Source: Podospora comata (Eukaryota; Ascomycota; Sordariomycetes; Sordariales; Podosporaceae). Taken from it: a stretch of 64,000 bases of DNA. The translations under genes were made by a program, and so were the position numbers. Positions 31,795 through 40,607 of this stretch are shown here, in pieces. The notes under the pieces were generated by a model. That model made no database searches, was not told the origin of the DNA, and worked only from the letters and a program-made list of their open reading frames with translations. The stretch spans positions 2,356,001 through 2,420,000 of the forward strand of contig CP071498.1 in NCBI GenBank assembly GCA_017354895.1, read 5' to 3'. Position 1 is the first letter of the stretch. Every line of letters starts with the position of its first letter.

Positions 31795-31881
31795 CAGTAA
31801 GGAAAAGTGATCCAGGTGATCCACGGGTTTATGTATCCCTTTCAGAGGTTCTGGATCAGAGTTTGTTACATGAGCCTAAAT
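31795..31881. repeat. Spacer (loop) of the inverted LTR pair
   Basis: An 87-bp segment between the arms, containing two GTGATCCA-like words and a second GTTACA. It is too short for any internal retrotransposon coding sequence. Together arms and loop could fold into a 239-bp-stem hairpin. Confidence 0.5.
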
Positions 31882-32120
31882 TGTAACGGGCTGAGCCCTG
31901 GCATGGACCTCGGCAACCCTCAGCCCTGATGAAGCTATTCCCAGAACGCACAGACCACTACTCCAGAACCTTCTATCACCACGCACTGGCCAACACGCCC
32001 AGCCATATCAGAGGCTCATGTTGTCAAACCTTCTCTTTCTCTTTTCCTTTTCTTCTTCAAGTTCAGTGTACTCGTAGAGTGGCCTAGCTAGTTGCAAAAT
32101 ACTACCTTGAGACCGTTGCA
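31882..32120 (+). mobile_element. LTR-like solo element, right arm (239 bp)
   Basis: It begins TGTAACGGGCTGAGCCCTGG and ends TTGAGACCGTTGCA, the TG...CA termini of retroviral-type LTRs. It is internally non-coding, with a pyrimidine tract (CTTCTCTTTCTCTTTTCC, about 32031-32048). It is the inverted partner of 31556-31794. No primer-binding site or polypurine tract is obvious next to it, so it is probably a recombined solo LTR of an unknown family. A foldback element is the alternative. Confidence 0.65.
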
Positions 32121-33029
32121 TCCTGTAGCTCACTGTGCTCATCGTGATCCTGTCGCTCGCTCACCGGGATCACCGTGCGCTCGTCGCTTCACTTCCAATT
32201 AGTCAGTAATGATTAGCTAGGGGCATCGCGCGCCCCGTGTGTTAGCTCTTCATCCACAATTGTATAGCTCATATGTGTAATTCTTTTTAAGTACTACCTT
32301 ACTTACAGCAGGCCAAACAGGCAGAGCCGACGAGGCTTTACGTAGGTAGTAGGCCAGACTACTCCTGTCGCTTATCGGCTCCAAGCACCTGCAGGGGCAA
32401 GTGCCCCAGACCCGCACCAATTGCCGGGCCGTTCCATTCTGTGTCTTTTTCACTTCTCCAACCCGAGACAAATCACCCGACTACATGGCAAAGAATTCTC
32501 AAGGCTACTATCAGCTGTTTGTCTCTACTCCCTTTCGTCTGACGAGAGCACTGCAGCTACCATGGAGTTCGCACAGAGCTCCACGCAGCAAACGGAGTCC
32601 TTGGCCATCCATCATGAGCATAGCTTCCAACTACCTACCCAGCATTCCCGCTCACCGACGCCGAGAACACGGAGCGCTGATCAAAACCGGTACGGCCATC
32701 TCTCGCCGAGGCCAAGGCGGCCCCAGTGGGCTTTTCCGAGAATTGGGTTGTCCCGGGTTCTTGGGTTGCATGCGGAGACGTGAAACACTTATTTACAGGC
32801 CGTTATTGTTAATAAACCCGTGCTGGGATCTTTGATTTCCGCCAACGATGTCGCCGCGGAATAATTGCCTCCGCTTTGGCGAACATATTAGTGACACCTT
32901 TCGCTCGAGGTAGCGGAGGCGCCTTGGGGGGCTGAGGTAGGGAAATATATGAAGTCAGCTACTTACCACATCTCTAGTCGGTAGTACTCCCCCAGGATTC
33001 CCTTCCCGGCAAGCAGTCTCATATCTACC

Positions 33030-34100
33030 ATGACGCAACTCAGCAGCCTCTTCCTGACCGCCGTGCTCGCCCTTGCCTCGGGTGTCCGGGCCCAGTGCGG
33101 TGCAGGCAGCCCCCATGCCACCGTGTCCGGCTCAGGCAATTCTTTCAGGACAACCAGAGGCTCCACTCAACTCTACTCTGGTTCCGACTACAGAGCTGCC
33201 ATCCAGGCCGGTCTCGATGGAATCTCCAGCGGGCAGCGTGTTGCCGTTCTCGCCTCAGGATCCATCGGCGCCGGCACCATCACCCTCGCCTCGGGCAAGA
33301 TCTTTGAGGGTTGCGGTACCATCAACGTGGGCAACCGCGCCGGCCGAGGCGCCATTGAGATCCAAAACGTAAACGATGTCCAGATTCCTTTCCTCACCAT
33401 GACGGGCAACCCTTACTTTGGCCTCCGTGTCTCCGGCACCCGCAACCTCAAGCTCGGCAAGCTCAACTTCAACCTCAGCGGTGGTCTCGCCATCCGTTTC
33501 GACCGCGACGCCGCCATGAACTACAACGTCGAGATGGACACCATCACCGTCACCGGAGCTGGAAGCCATGCTGTCGAGACTTGGAACATTGACGGCCTGA
33601 AGATCAACTCTGTCATTGCGCGCGACGTGGGCGAGTCCGGTCTGCTGTTGCAAAACACCAGAAACGCTTGGGTCGGTCTCGTCGATGGTAACAACGTCGC
33701 CACCGGCACTGGGTATGCCACCTTCCGTATGGCCAACGAGAACGGCAAGAACGCCAATGGGAACTACAACACCAACGTGTACATCGACAAGGTCATCTCC
33801 CGCGGTGGTGGTCGCGGTATCTTCTGCGTCTCTCGCTCTGGTGGTGTGGTTATCCAGAACGTCGACTTGTCCAACAACGGGAACAACGCCATTCTCATAG
33901 AGAACTGCTACAACGTCTCGATCCGCAGCGGCACCGTCAACGGCGGTGGAGAGGTCCGCCTGTCTGCCCGCTCAGAGTTCCCCAACAACAAGGACATCTG
34001 GATCACCCTGCAGGTGAACAACAACTCTGTTCGTGAGTCGCCATGTGGCGAGAACACAAACTTCTCCATCAGTGGCAACGCCCGACAGCAGATCTGCTAA
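33030..34100 (+). CDS. Secreted right-handed beta-helix protein (pectate-lyase-fold)
   Basis: Intronless, 356 aa. Residues 1-21 (TQLSSLFLTAVLALASGVRAQ) are a clear signal peptide with an A-x-A-like cut. The rest is a regular series of short strands with Asn/Gly/Val ladders (IEIQNVNDVQIPFL, LRVSGTRNLKLGKL, VVIQNVDLSNNGNNAILIENC), typical of parallel beta-helix enzymes of the pectin-lyase superfold. Six to eight Cys residues probably form disulphides. Candidate roles are polysaccharide lyase or glycoside hydrolase on plant cell-wall polymer, but I cannot match a catalytic triad, so activity is unknown. Third positions are strongly C-biased throughout, as in highly expressed secreted fungal enzymes. 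It lies alone next to the LTR pair. Confidence 0.8.
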   Translation: MTQLSSLFLTAVLALASGVRAQCGAGSPHATVSGSGNSFRTTRGSTQLYSGSDYRAAIQAGLDGISSGQRVAVLASGSIGAGTITLASGKIFEGCGTINVGNRAGRGAIEIQNVNDVQIPFLTMTGNPYFGLRVSGTRNLKLGKLNFNLSGGLAIRFDRDAAMNYNVEMDTITVTGAGSHAVETWNIDGLKINSVIARDVGESGLLLQNTRNAWVGLVDGNNVATGTGYATFRMANENGKNANGNYNTNVYIDKVISRGGGRGIFCVSRSGGVVIQNVDLSNNGNNAILIENCYNVSIRSGTVNGGGEVRLSARSEFPNNKDIWITLQVNNNSVRESPCGENTNFSISGNARQQIC

Positions 34101-35308
34101 AAAGGGGCTGGTGGAGCCAGTACTTTTGGGTTAGAAGTCAAAAGGGGTGGAGCAAAAGTTGCCATGTATATACACGGTTAAGCACATAGGAATGCACTTT
34201 CCATAAATCTTGATATTCAAGTTCGAGGCCTTTGCTCGTCTCCGGGGAGTTGATTGAGGGAGTTGACTTGAGCAGACCTTGTTGCAGGTGCACTCGATCG
34301 ATCACGGGACCCACGGGGAGTTGAGCTAATAACGCCAGATCACACGTCGGCAGCAGCAGCCACAGGAGGATAAGCAACACGCGAAGCACAGGTGTACGGG
34401 AAGCACTAGTAGCAAGCAAGAGAAACACGGGCAGGAGAAACACACGCAAGAGATATCACGAGTGTGACATCAAAGCATATCGAACGCAAGACATCACAGT
34501 AAAGTAAACACCAAGGTTCAACCAGAAAAGCATGCTTTGAATTTGTGCAGCTGTTCCAAAATTGAACAACAACAAAAACAACAAAAAAAAAGAAGAAAAA
34601 AAGACCCTCATTAAAATCCTTTCCTTGGTCCCTTCATGCGAACCACACGAGGAGTAGGAAAAGAGTGGCCCCCTTTCTAAACCTGTCATCACACTCATAC
34701 ATACATCCAATCATGATCATGATCATCATCCATTCATTCCATCATCCATCATCCATCATTCATCATCCATCCATCCATCGATCCCATCATGATCATCATC
34801 CAAACCGTTCAAATATACTCCTCCAAGACAGCACAGGTGTGAAAACATAACCCTTGCCACGGGTCCATGGGGTACGACAACAGGGCCTTTCACCATGACC
34901 GAGTTACCGACATTGTTGTTGATATCCCTCTTGATCATGTCGAGGGGCGTGGCGCGGCGAGGAGAAGTTGGCGAAAAGGTGCAAAGGGGGTGTGACTGTC
35001 TCCTCTGCAAAATCTGATCACGGCTTCTTAAGTTGCCGTCCTTGATCATATCCCTCCCAATCCTCGTTTCTGTTCCTGTTCGGACCCTCTCCTCACATGT
35101 ATGTGGCGGAGCGGAGCGGAGCGGAAGGGGGAAGGGGAGGGGGAAAAGGAAGGGGAAGGGGAAAAAGAGGGTAGTCAGTGCAGAGGGTGAAGGGAGGAGA
35201 GGGTCAGTAGATATGTCGCTGCAGCCATCCCATCCCATCCGTCAGTTTCCACGCAGCCAGCCATCCGTGATTGTAACCGCCGCCTGGGCGGACATCGTCA
35301 TCGTAATT
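34101..35308. other. Low-complexity intergenic region
   Basis: No supported gene. Simple repeats dominate: A-rich at 34560-34600, CATC/ATCC repeats at 34700-34800, and GCGGA x4 then GGGGAAGG-type purine repeats at 35108-35170. Open frames here are translations of these repeats. Confidence 0.55.
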
Positions 35309-36334
35309 TCACTTCTTCCCGCTCTTCCTCTTCTGCACAACCGTGCACCACTGCCCACCATCTCCCTCCTCTTTCACCACACCACCACAACACTGACTGA
35401 CAGGCCCGGCTGATAGCCTCCACTCTTCAACCTTCTGGACCTTGCAGTCCTTTTCCCCATTTGACGACGACGTCCGCCTCTTCCTCCTATCGGTGTTGCC
35501 CGCAAACGACGCTGGCGTCTGGGAGCGCCGCCAGGATTGGTCAATCTGGCGCGGTGGTGGTGGTGGTGAGGAACTGGCCGCCAAACGCGCCGGTGGAGTC
35601 GACGGCGGCGTTGGCAAACCGGCGAGAGAGGGCCCAGAGGCGGTGGCGGTGGCGGTGGTCACCATGGCGTTGTTGACGTCGCGCCAGCGCTGCGGAGCCG
35701 CTGGCGCATGTGAGCGAGGAGGTCAGAGAGGGACTCCCTCGTCAGTTGCTTGTTCTCCTGCCCACGCCAGGCGCTCAGGCAGGCCGCCGGCACGGCCTAG
35801 ACTCTGGTCACGTCGATCCACGTCGGGAAGTTGAAGTGGATGCCGTGCTGGAGCTGGATGAAAGGCCGACTGGGATCAGGCCTTTCCGAGCTGCAGTTGG
35901 CTGCTGCGCGGAAAACCGTCTTGTCGGCTGTGAGGTAGATGGTTAGCAAGGTTGGACATGAAGATGGATATGAGGGTGATACGGTGGTAGCGGGAAGGTG
36001 ACAGGAAGGTGATAGGAAGGTGACAGGAAGGTGACATGAACTGAGCACGGCGTGCATGATAATGGATTGGCGATGTACTTACGATGTATCTTCCTGAGGT
36101 CTGGCCTCCCCCATGGAGCTTGCGCGGTCCCACGCGAAGAGCACCCGAACGATGAGATCAATTTAGGGCCATGGACTTGTCATGCGACCGCTTCAGGAGA
36201 ATGCAAGGGTGGCCAAAGCCTCCCTGGTCCATCCGCGGTGTGATCTGGTTGATGTCGCTCTTGTGGATGAACTTCTCGCTCATCAACCTAACACATTGTC
36301 CCGAGGGCATGGAGTCGATGGCGTGTGGTGCCAT
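35309..36334 (-). pseudogene. Decayed fungal hypothetical gene (frameshift plus TAG)
   Basis: Read on the minus strand: MPSGQCVRLMSEKFIHK and GGFGHPCILL (about 36310-36190), then one base out of frame HGPKLISSFG and LRKIHR to a GTAAGT donor (about 36086). An intron follows, then NFPTWIDVTRV, an in-frame TAG (about 35805), and KQLTRESLSDLLAHM in the same frame. The order of a GHPC-type block, an I-T/S-SF block, a YVN/WID-type block and a final xLxxxSxxxL helix resembles a common uncharacterised fungal family, to my recollection. The TAG would revert to CAG by one C-to-T change, the kind RIP makes. A second open frame down to 35309 may be its old C-terminus. No function is known. Confidence 0.45.
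35993..36036 (+). repeat. Four 11-bp tandem repeats
   Basis: Four direct copies of GGAAGGTGACA, the second with one change (GGAAGGTGATA), inside the putative intron of the decayed gene. Confidence 0.85.
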
Positions 36335-37255
36335 ATCGTTCGCAAGCGCTGGAATGACTGCGGTTGCATGAGAGAGAGAAATGGAAAAAAGCGAAACACC
36401 GGGGCAGAAGAAGAGTATATGTAACTGAATTAAGCTTAAACTTTTTCGAAACCAATGTGGACCAGGGAATCTCTTCAAAGTCACTGCAGTGACGCGTCGT
36501 GGCCGGGACTCAACCGTCGTGAGTCTGATTATGGTCGATGTGGAGAAATGGGCTGGACGCCCTGTTTCTAAACTTGTCTTTCGATGCTTTCAATGCTTGT
36601 TGGGCACGACTGTGGACTTTGTGGCAGGACTGTCCGGTGAAGTGAGATGGAGACGATCCAGCTAACAACTTGCAAAATTATTGACTGATTTCTGGAAAAG
36701 AAGTAAAAACAGCTTGTTGGGGAAGTGAAATTGGTATACCAACCGGGACAATTTGAATATTCCGTGTGGCGGGATCCCATAAGTTTCAATCTACTGCCAC
36801 GTATTGAATATTCAGCGACTTCTGGTTATAGCGTAGGCTTCCGGTTTTTCTTTTTGGTTCTGAGGTGGCTCTGAATTGGAGGTCCGCCGCCCCCGACTTG
36901 ATCTACACATTGTTCCAACAACCCACCTCGAGAAGATTCTGCCTCGGTCCTGAAAGTTGATTAAGACTGAGGAAATGAAAACTGATATACATGGTGATGG
37001 GAGTTTTGGTTGTATCCTGCACTTCACAAAACATACTACGGAATAATAAATTTCCCAGGGGCGCTTTGTCTTATAATCAAAGATACCCAGTTCCAGATTA
37101 GCAACTGTTCTATGAGACCGGCCTCCCAATACACAAACCATTGTGTCTGCAACATAAGAATTCCAGTAACAAGTCATTATATGACAAGCACGAAGGAAAC
37201 AACAGATCAGGATTGAATCCCAACATCAAGGCTCATGATAACAAACTCGTCTCTC
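36335..37255. other. Gene-free spacer
   Basis: No gene supported; the AT content rises at 36660-36800 and 37000-37200. The last stretch is the 3' flank of the CoA-binding protein gene. Confidence 0.5.
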
Positions 37256-37774
37256 TCACAACTTCCCCACAGCCTTCAACCCCCTCTCCCCATCAACAAG
37301 CACACACCACCCCTCCCCTCCCCAACCCCCATCCCCCGCAACCACGGCCCTAAAGTTGTTCTTCGCAAAAGCCAGCACCTCATTGTTAAAAGTGCCCGGC
37401 TGCAAAAACACACTCGGGAAGCCGAGCTCCTTTGCCTCTTTCAAACTGGCAAGGGTAACAGCAGGGGGGGTGATGAACGAAACCGAGGTCTCCTCTGGCT
37501 TCTCGATCTCTTTGAGCGAGGTGACAACGGGGTGGTCCTCACCGTCGACGGGAATGGGCTTGCCGGAGGGGTTGATGGGGGTGACGGGGAGGTTGTGGTT
37601 GAGGTACCATTTGAAGACTTGAACCGGTGTTAGTATGTGTTGTTTGATTACCTAGGGATGAGGTTGGTGATAGGTACCTTTGTACCCGTACTTCTCCTGG
37701 TTGGCACTAGCTCCCACGACGGCATACTTGGGAGACTGGAAAAACGTCCTGAGTGTCACATCGGTGGCAGCCAT
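37256..37774 (-). CDS. CoA-binding domain protein (YccU-like)
   Basis: Exon 1 37774-37678, intron 37677-37618, exon 2 37617-37256; 152 aa. FFQSPKYAVVGASANQEKYG is the Rossmann nucleotide/CoA-binding start, followed by VFKWYLNHNLPVTPINP and PGTFNNEV, the usual pattern of stand-alone CoA-binding proteins of 130-160 aa related to succinyl-CoA synthetase domains. Substrate and role are not established in fungi. The frame stays open upstream to an ATG at 37993, which would add 73 residues beginning with an Arg/Leu/Ser-rich stretch like a mitochondrial presequence. A TATA-like sequence next to that ATG makes it uncertain. The 3' end is strongly G-biased on the coding strand. Confidence 0.82.
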
Positions 37775-38805
37775 GGTTGCGAATTGAGCTGTCTTGAGAC
37801 GGGGTTTGAAGAAAGTGCGGCTGTGAGAGTGTGATGTCGTCGTGAGTGGAGCACAGTTATGGCAGTTTACAGTTGTGGGAGTGTGGAGAGGAAACCAGGT
37901 GTAAGCTGGAGAATGCACTCGAACGGATCGTGAAACTGGACGGCGAGCGAGGCTCAATCGAGAGGACAAAGAGGGAAGAAGCTGACGATGCATATAAATG
38001 TATTTAACGCGCTTAGGTGAGAGGAAAATGACAAATCTTTGCGGCACACGCTGCAAGCCGAATCACACAATGTGAAGCAAAGAGCCGCCAAGGACCCCAA
38101 GAGATGCGGGCAACGCCGATGTTATAGCGGTTGACGCCCCCGCAAACGGGGGGTGCTAATGCCGCTGGAGGCTGGAGCAATGACGTGCCTCGGTCTGGGA
38201 GGCGAGAGGTGCCCCGCTGGCTGGTAAGGTATCAGGCAGGGACAAAGGGGTCGGACTGCTGTGCAACAGACAGCTGATGGATTGCGACCTGGAGCTAGTC
38301 GGATAAGAGATAATCCAACCAGTGAAACTCAAAAGAGACAGAACCGTGCCGATGTGTGTGCTGTCACGTGCCTGGAATGAATGGCATCACGTGCTATGGC
38401 TTCCCCGGTCCTCTTGTTCTGGCACTCCTGCCAAAGATTGGTTGACCTTGCTTTTGAAGGCCATCTTTGACTTCAACTTATGGAAACTGAGTGCCCCGTA
38501 TCGATAAGAAAAGGAGGGGCAGTGCCAAGGCGTGTGGTGGGTTGTTGCTGGAGCCGTTGCCCCGTGAAACAATCAACAAGCACCGGCATGGAGGCACAGA
38601 CCAAGACAGCGCAGCCCGACCATTTCAGCTGGCGGTCAAACCAAGGCCATAGAAATTGGCAACCCCCCGTCTCTGAATCCACTCTCTAGACCGCACATCA
38701 ACTTCCGAATAGCTTCGTCTTGTTCTGCCCTCAGCATTCCAGCAAAGTTTCCTGCCCAGCCTTTTCCGCGCGTTCATTTAGTCTTGCATCACACACACAA
38801 TCAAA
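37775..38805. promoter_or_regulatory. Divergent promoter: CoA-binding protein / myosin light chain
   Basis: About 1 kb. The left 220 bases may be coding if the upstream ATG at 37993 is used. CACGTG occurs at about 38366-38371 and CACGTGC near 38389. No RNA gene or further CDS seen. Confidence 0.4.
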
Positions 38806-39595
38806 ATGGTGAGTACATTTGCCACGCACAGTTTGAGGATCAGGAGAGCGCCATCAAAGCAGCAGCACAGCCAATCAGCCACCACAGTCCCCCCCAAATT
38901 GTTAGCGCACCGATGCGGTACGGCGGTACGGCGGTTACCTGTACCTGGCGGGCAGTGGTGCCAACTTTAAAAGTTGGATGGTCGTCTTGTCTTTGACGGC
39001 GACGACAACGACTGACTGCTTTCTATTTTTTTTGCGCCCAATTGCTTCTCTCCCCCGACCTCGAATCATCGCATTGCATCCTAAAAAGATGGCCACTAAT
39101 CAGTTTGACTCCCCGCAGGCTTCGACCAACTACAAGGAGGCTTTCTCTCTGTTCGACAAGCGCGGCAACGGCCGTGTCACCCTCGATAGCTTGGGCGATC
39201 TCCTGCGCGCCTGCGGCCAGAACCCAACCCTTGCCGAGATCCAGGAGCTCGAGAAGAACGTTGGCGGTGATTGTGAGCAGAAGAACATGGAAGTGCACAA
39301 GGCACAGTGACTGACAGATGACTCCAATATAGTTGACTTTGAGACCTTCCAGCGCATTCTGAACCGACCGGGAGGCTTCCGTGACCCTGGCGAGCCCGAC
39401 GAGTACTGCCGCGGCTTCCAAGTATTCGACAAAGACATGACGGGCTTCATCGGCGTGGGCCAGCTCAAGTACATCCTGACGAACCTGGGCGAGAAGATGA
39501 CCGAGGAGGAGGTGGACGAGCTGCTCAAGGCGGTGGACACCAGCAACGGGCAGGTCAACTACACGGAGCTCGTCCGCACCATTCTCGCCAACTAG
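38806..39595 (+). CDS. Myosin essential light chain (Mlc1/Cdc4-like EF-hand protein)
   Basis: Preferred model: ATG 38806-38808, intron 38809-39118, exon 39119-39272, exon 39333-39595; 139 aa. The ATG is followed directly by GTGAGT and the acceptor CCGCAG is preceded by ACTAAT, a good branch site. A single-codon first exon is common in fungal calmodulin-type genes. The alternative start at 39089 gives 148 aa (MATNQFDSPQ-). The protein shows EF-hand halves FSLFDKRGNGRVTLDSLGDLL and FQVFDKDMTGFIGVGQLKYIL, with degenerate Ca-binding loops as in essential light chains; the sequence through ELVRTILAN is typical of fungal Mlc1/Cdc4. It binds IQ motifs of type II and V myosins at the cytokinetic ring. 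Confidence 0.85.
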
Positions 39596-40607
39596 AGAGA
39601 GGTGAAGCTACCGGACGTATGGGGGTCTACAGTATGACAGACATGTTTTCATTTTGGGGGCACTTGCATCGATTAAGAGGCGGGCCAGGCGTTGGAGTAC
39701 TTTTGTGGCGATCTATCATGTATCGATTCTGGGCAGCTGGATGAGGCTCTGTTGTGCCCTTTTGGTTTGGGATAGTAATAGAGACTTGTTGGCAACATTT
39801 GATGAGACTGCGCTGGTGGCTGTGACTTGATGGATGGATGTGGATTCGAGCAGGTTCCAGCAGGGATATGGCTTTTCAGTCCCGGGCACGGATACATGCA
39901 GTCTTCACTTCCCAACTCTGCTTCCAAATGTCTTCGCGAATACTGGGCTCTCAATGCCCTCAAAACTCCAAGTCGCGTGTCGACGACCCTTTATATGTCC
40001 CTTACGCCGACATCGACAGCAGGGGTGGATCGCCAGATGCACGGACCCCTGTCGGGCCTGGTCCTAGCTCAAACATGCCGGACTGAACATCATCGTTCGA
40101 GCTGCAGCAAGTGAAGACTACACTTGACGACGAATGCCAGTGCCGCTCGGCCTCCTCCCTCGGACCACGTAGCTCTCGATTGAACCTACTGTTAAGCACA
40201 CCGCTCCCCCGCCTCTCGTCACCCGTCACCCCGTAGCACCTTGTTCTCTATCCCTCTCACGAACCCCGCAGTTGGGTTCTCTTATTGACATCTGTCTCCG
40301 TGCGTACAGTGCAGTTGTCAACCTGGCGCCCAACATTCCCTCCGCACGGCAGGCCGTCTTCCTGCTTCTCTTTTCCCTTCTCCTCTTCTCCACCGTCACC
40401 GTCATCCTGGCCGCGCCACGGTACGCCCCCCGCATTTCTGCGCTGTTCACGCAGTTACGGTACAGCCGGCCCCACCATTTCAAAGGTCAAGCTCCTCTCG
40501 GTCACGTCTTCAATGTGGTGACTGCTGCCACCACTACCTCCGCACGTCTAGCTACACTGTCGTACTCAACCCTAGGCTCCTTCTACACACACGCACCCGA
40601 CGTCAAC
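39596..40607. other. Spacer and 5' leader of the oligopeptidase gene
   Basis: No separate gene supported. From about 40174 to 40607 the frame of the oligopeptidase stays open without an ATG; it encodes a hydrophobic stretch (about 40353-40420) and then Arg-rich sequence. See findings. Overlapping frames at 39827-40114 have no domain. Confidence 0.45.

Larger units (their letters stand above)
31104..33029. other. Repeat-bearing intergenic region
   Basis: About 1.9 kb with no intact gene. It contains the two inverted LTR-like copies (31556-31794 and 31882-32120), AT-rich sequence with repeated TTAGCTTAG/AGCCTAAAG words at about 31400-31530, and TA-rich sequence at 32200-32350. Open frames at 32401-32835 carry no recognisable domain. 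The last 100 bases are the promoter of the secreted protein gene. Confidence 0.6.

Noticed and set aside
31500-32180. Target-site duplications flanking the LTR-like copies
   Set aside because: Five-base flanks of each arm and of the whole pair do not match.
32401-32835. Open frame after the inverted LTR pair
   Set aside because: No similarity to gag, pol or any domain I recognise; two overlapping frames of equal quality.
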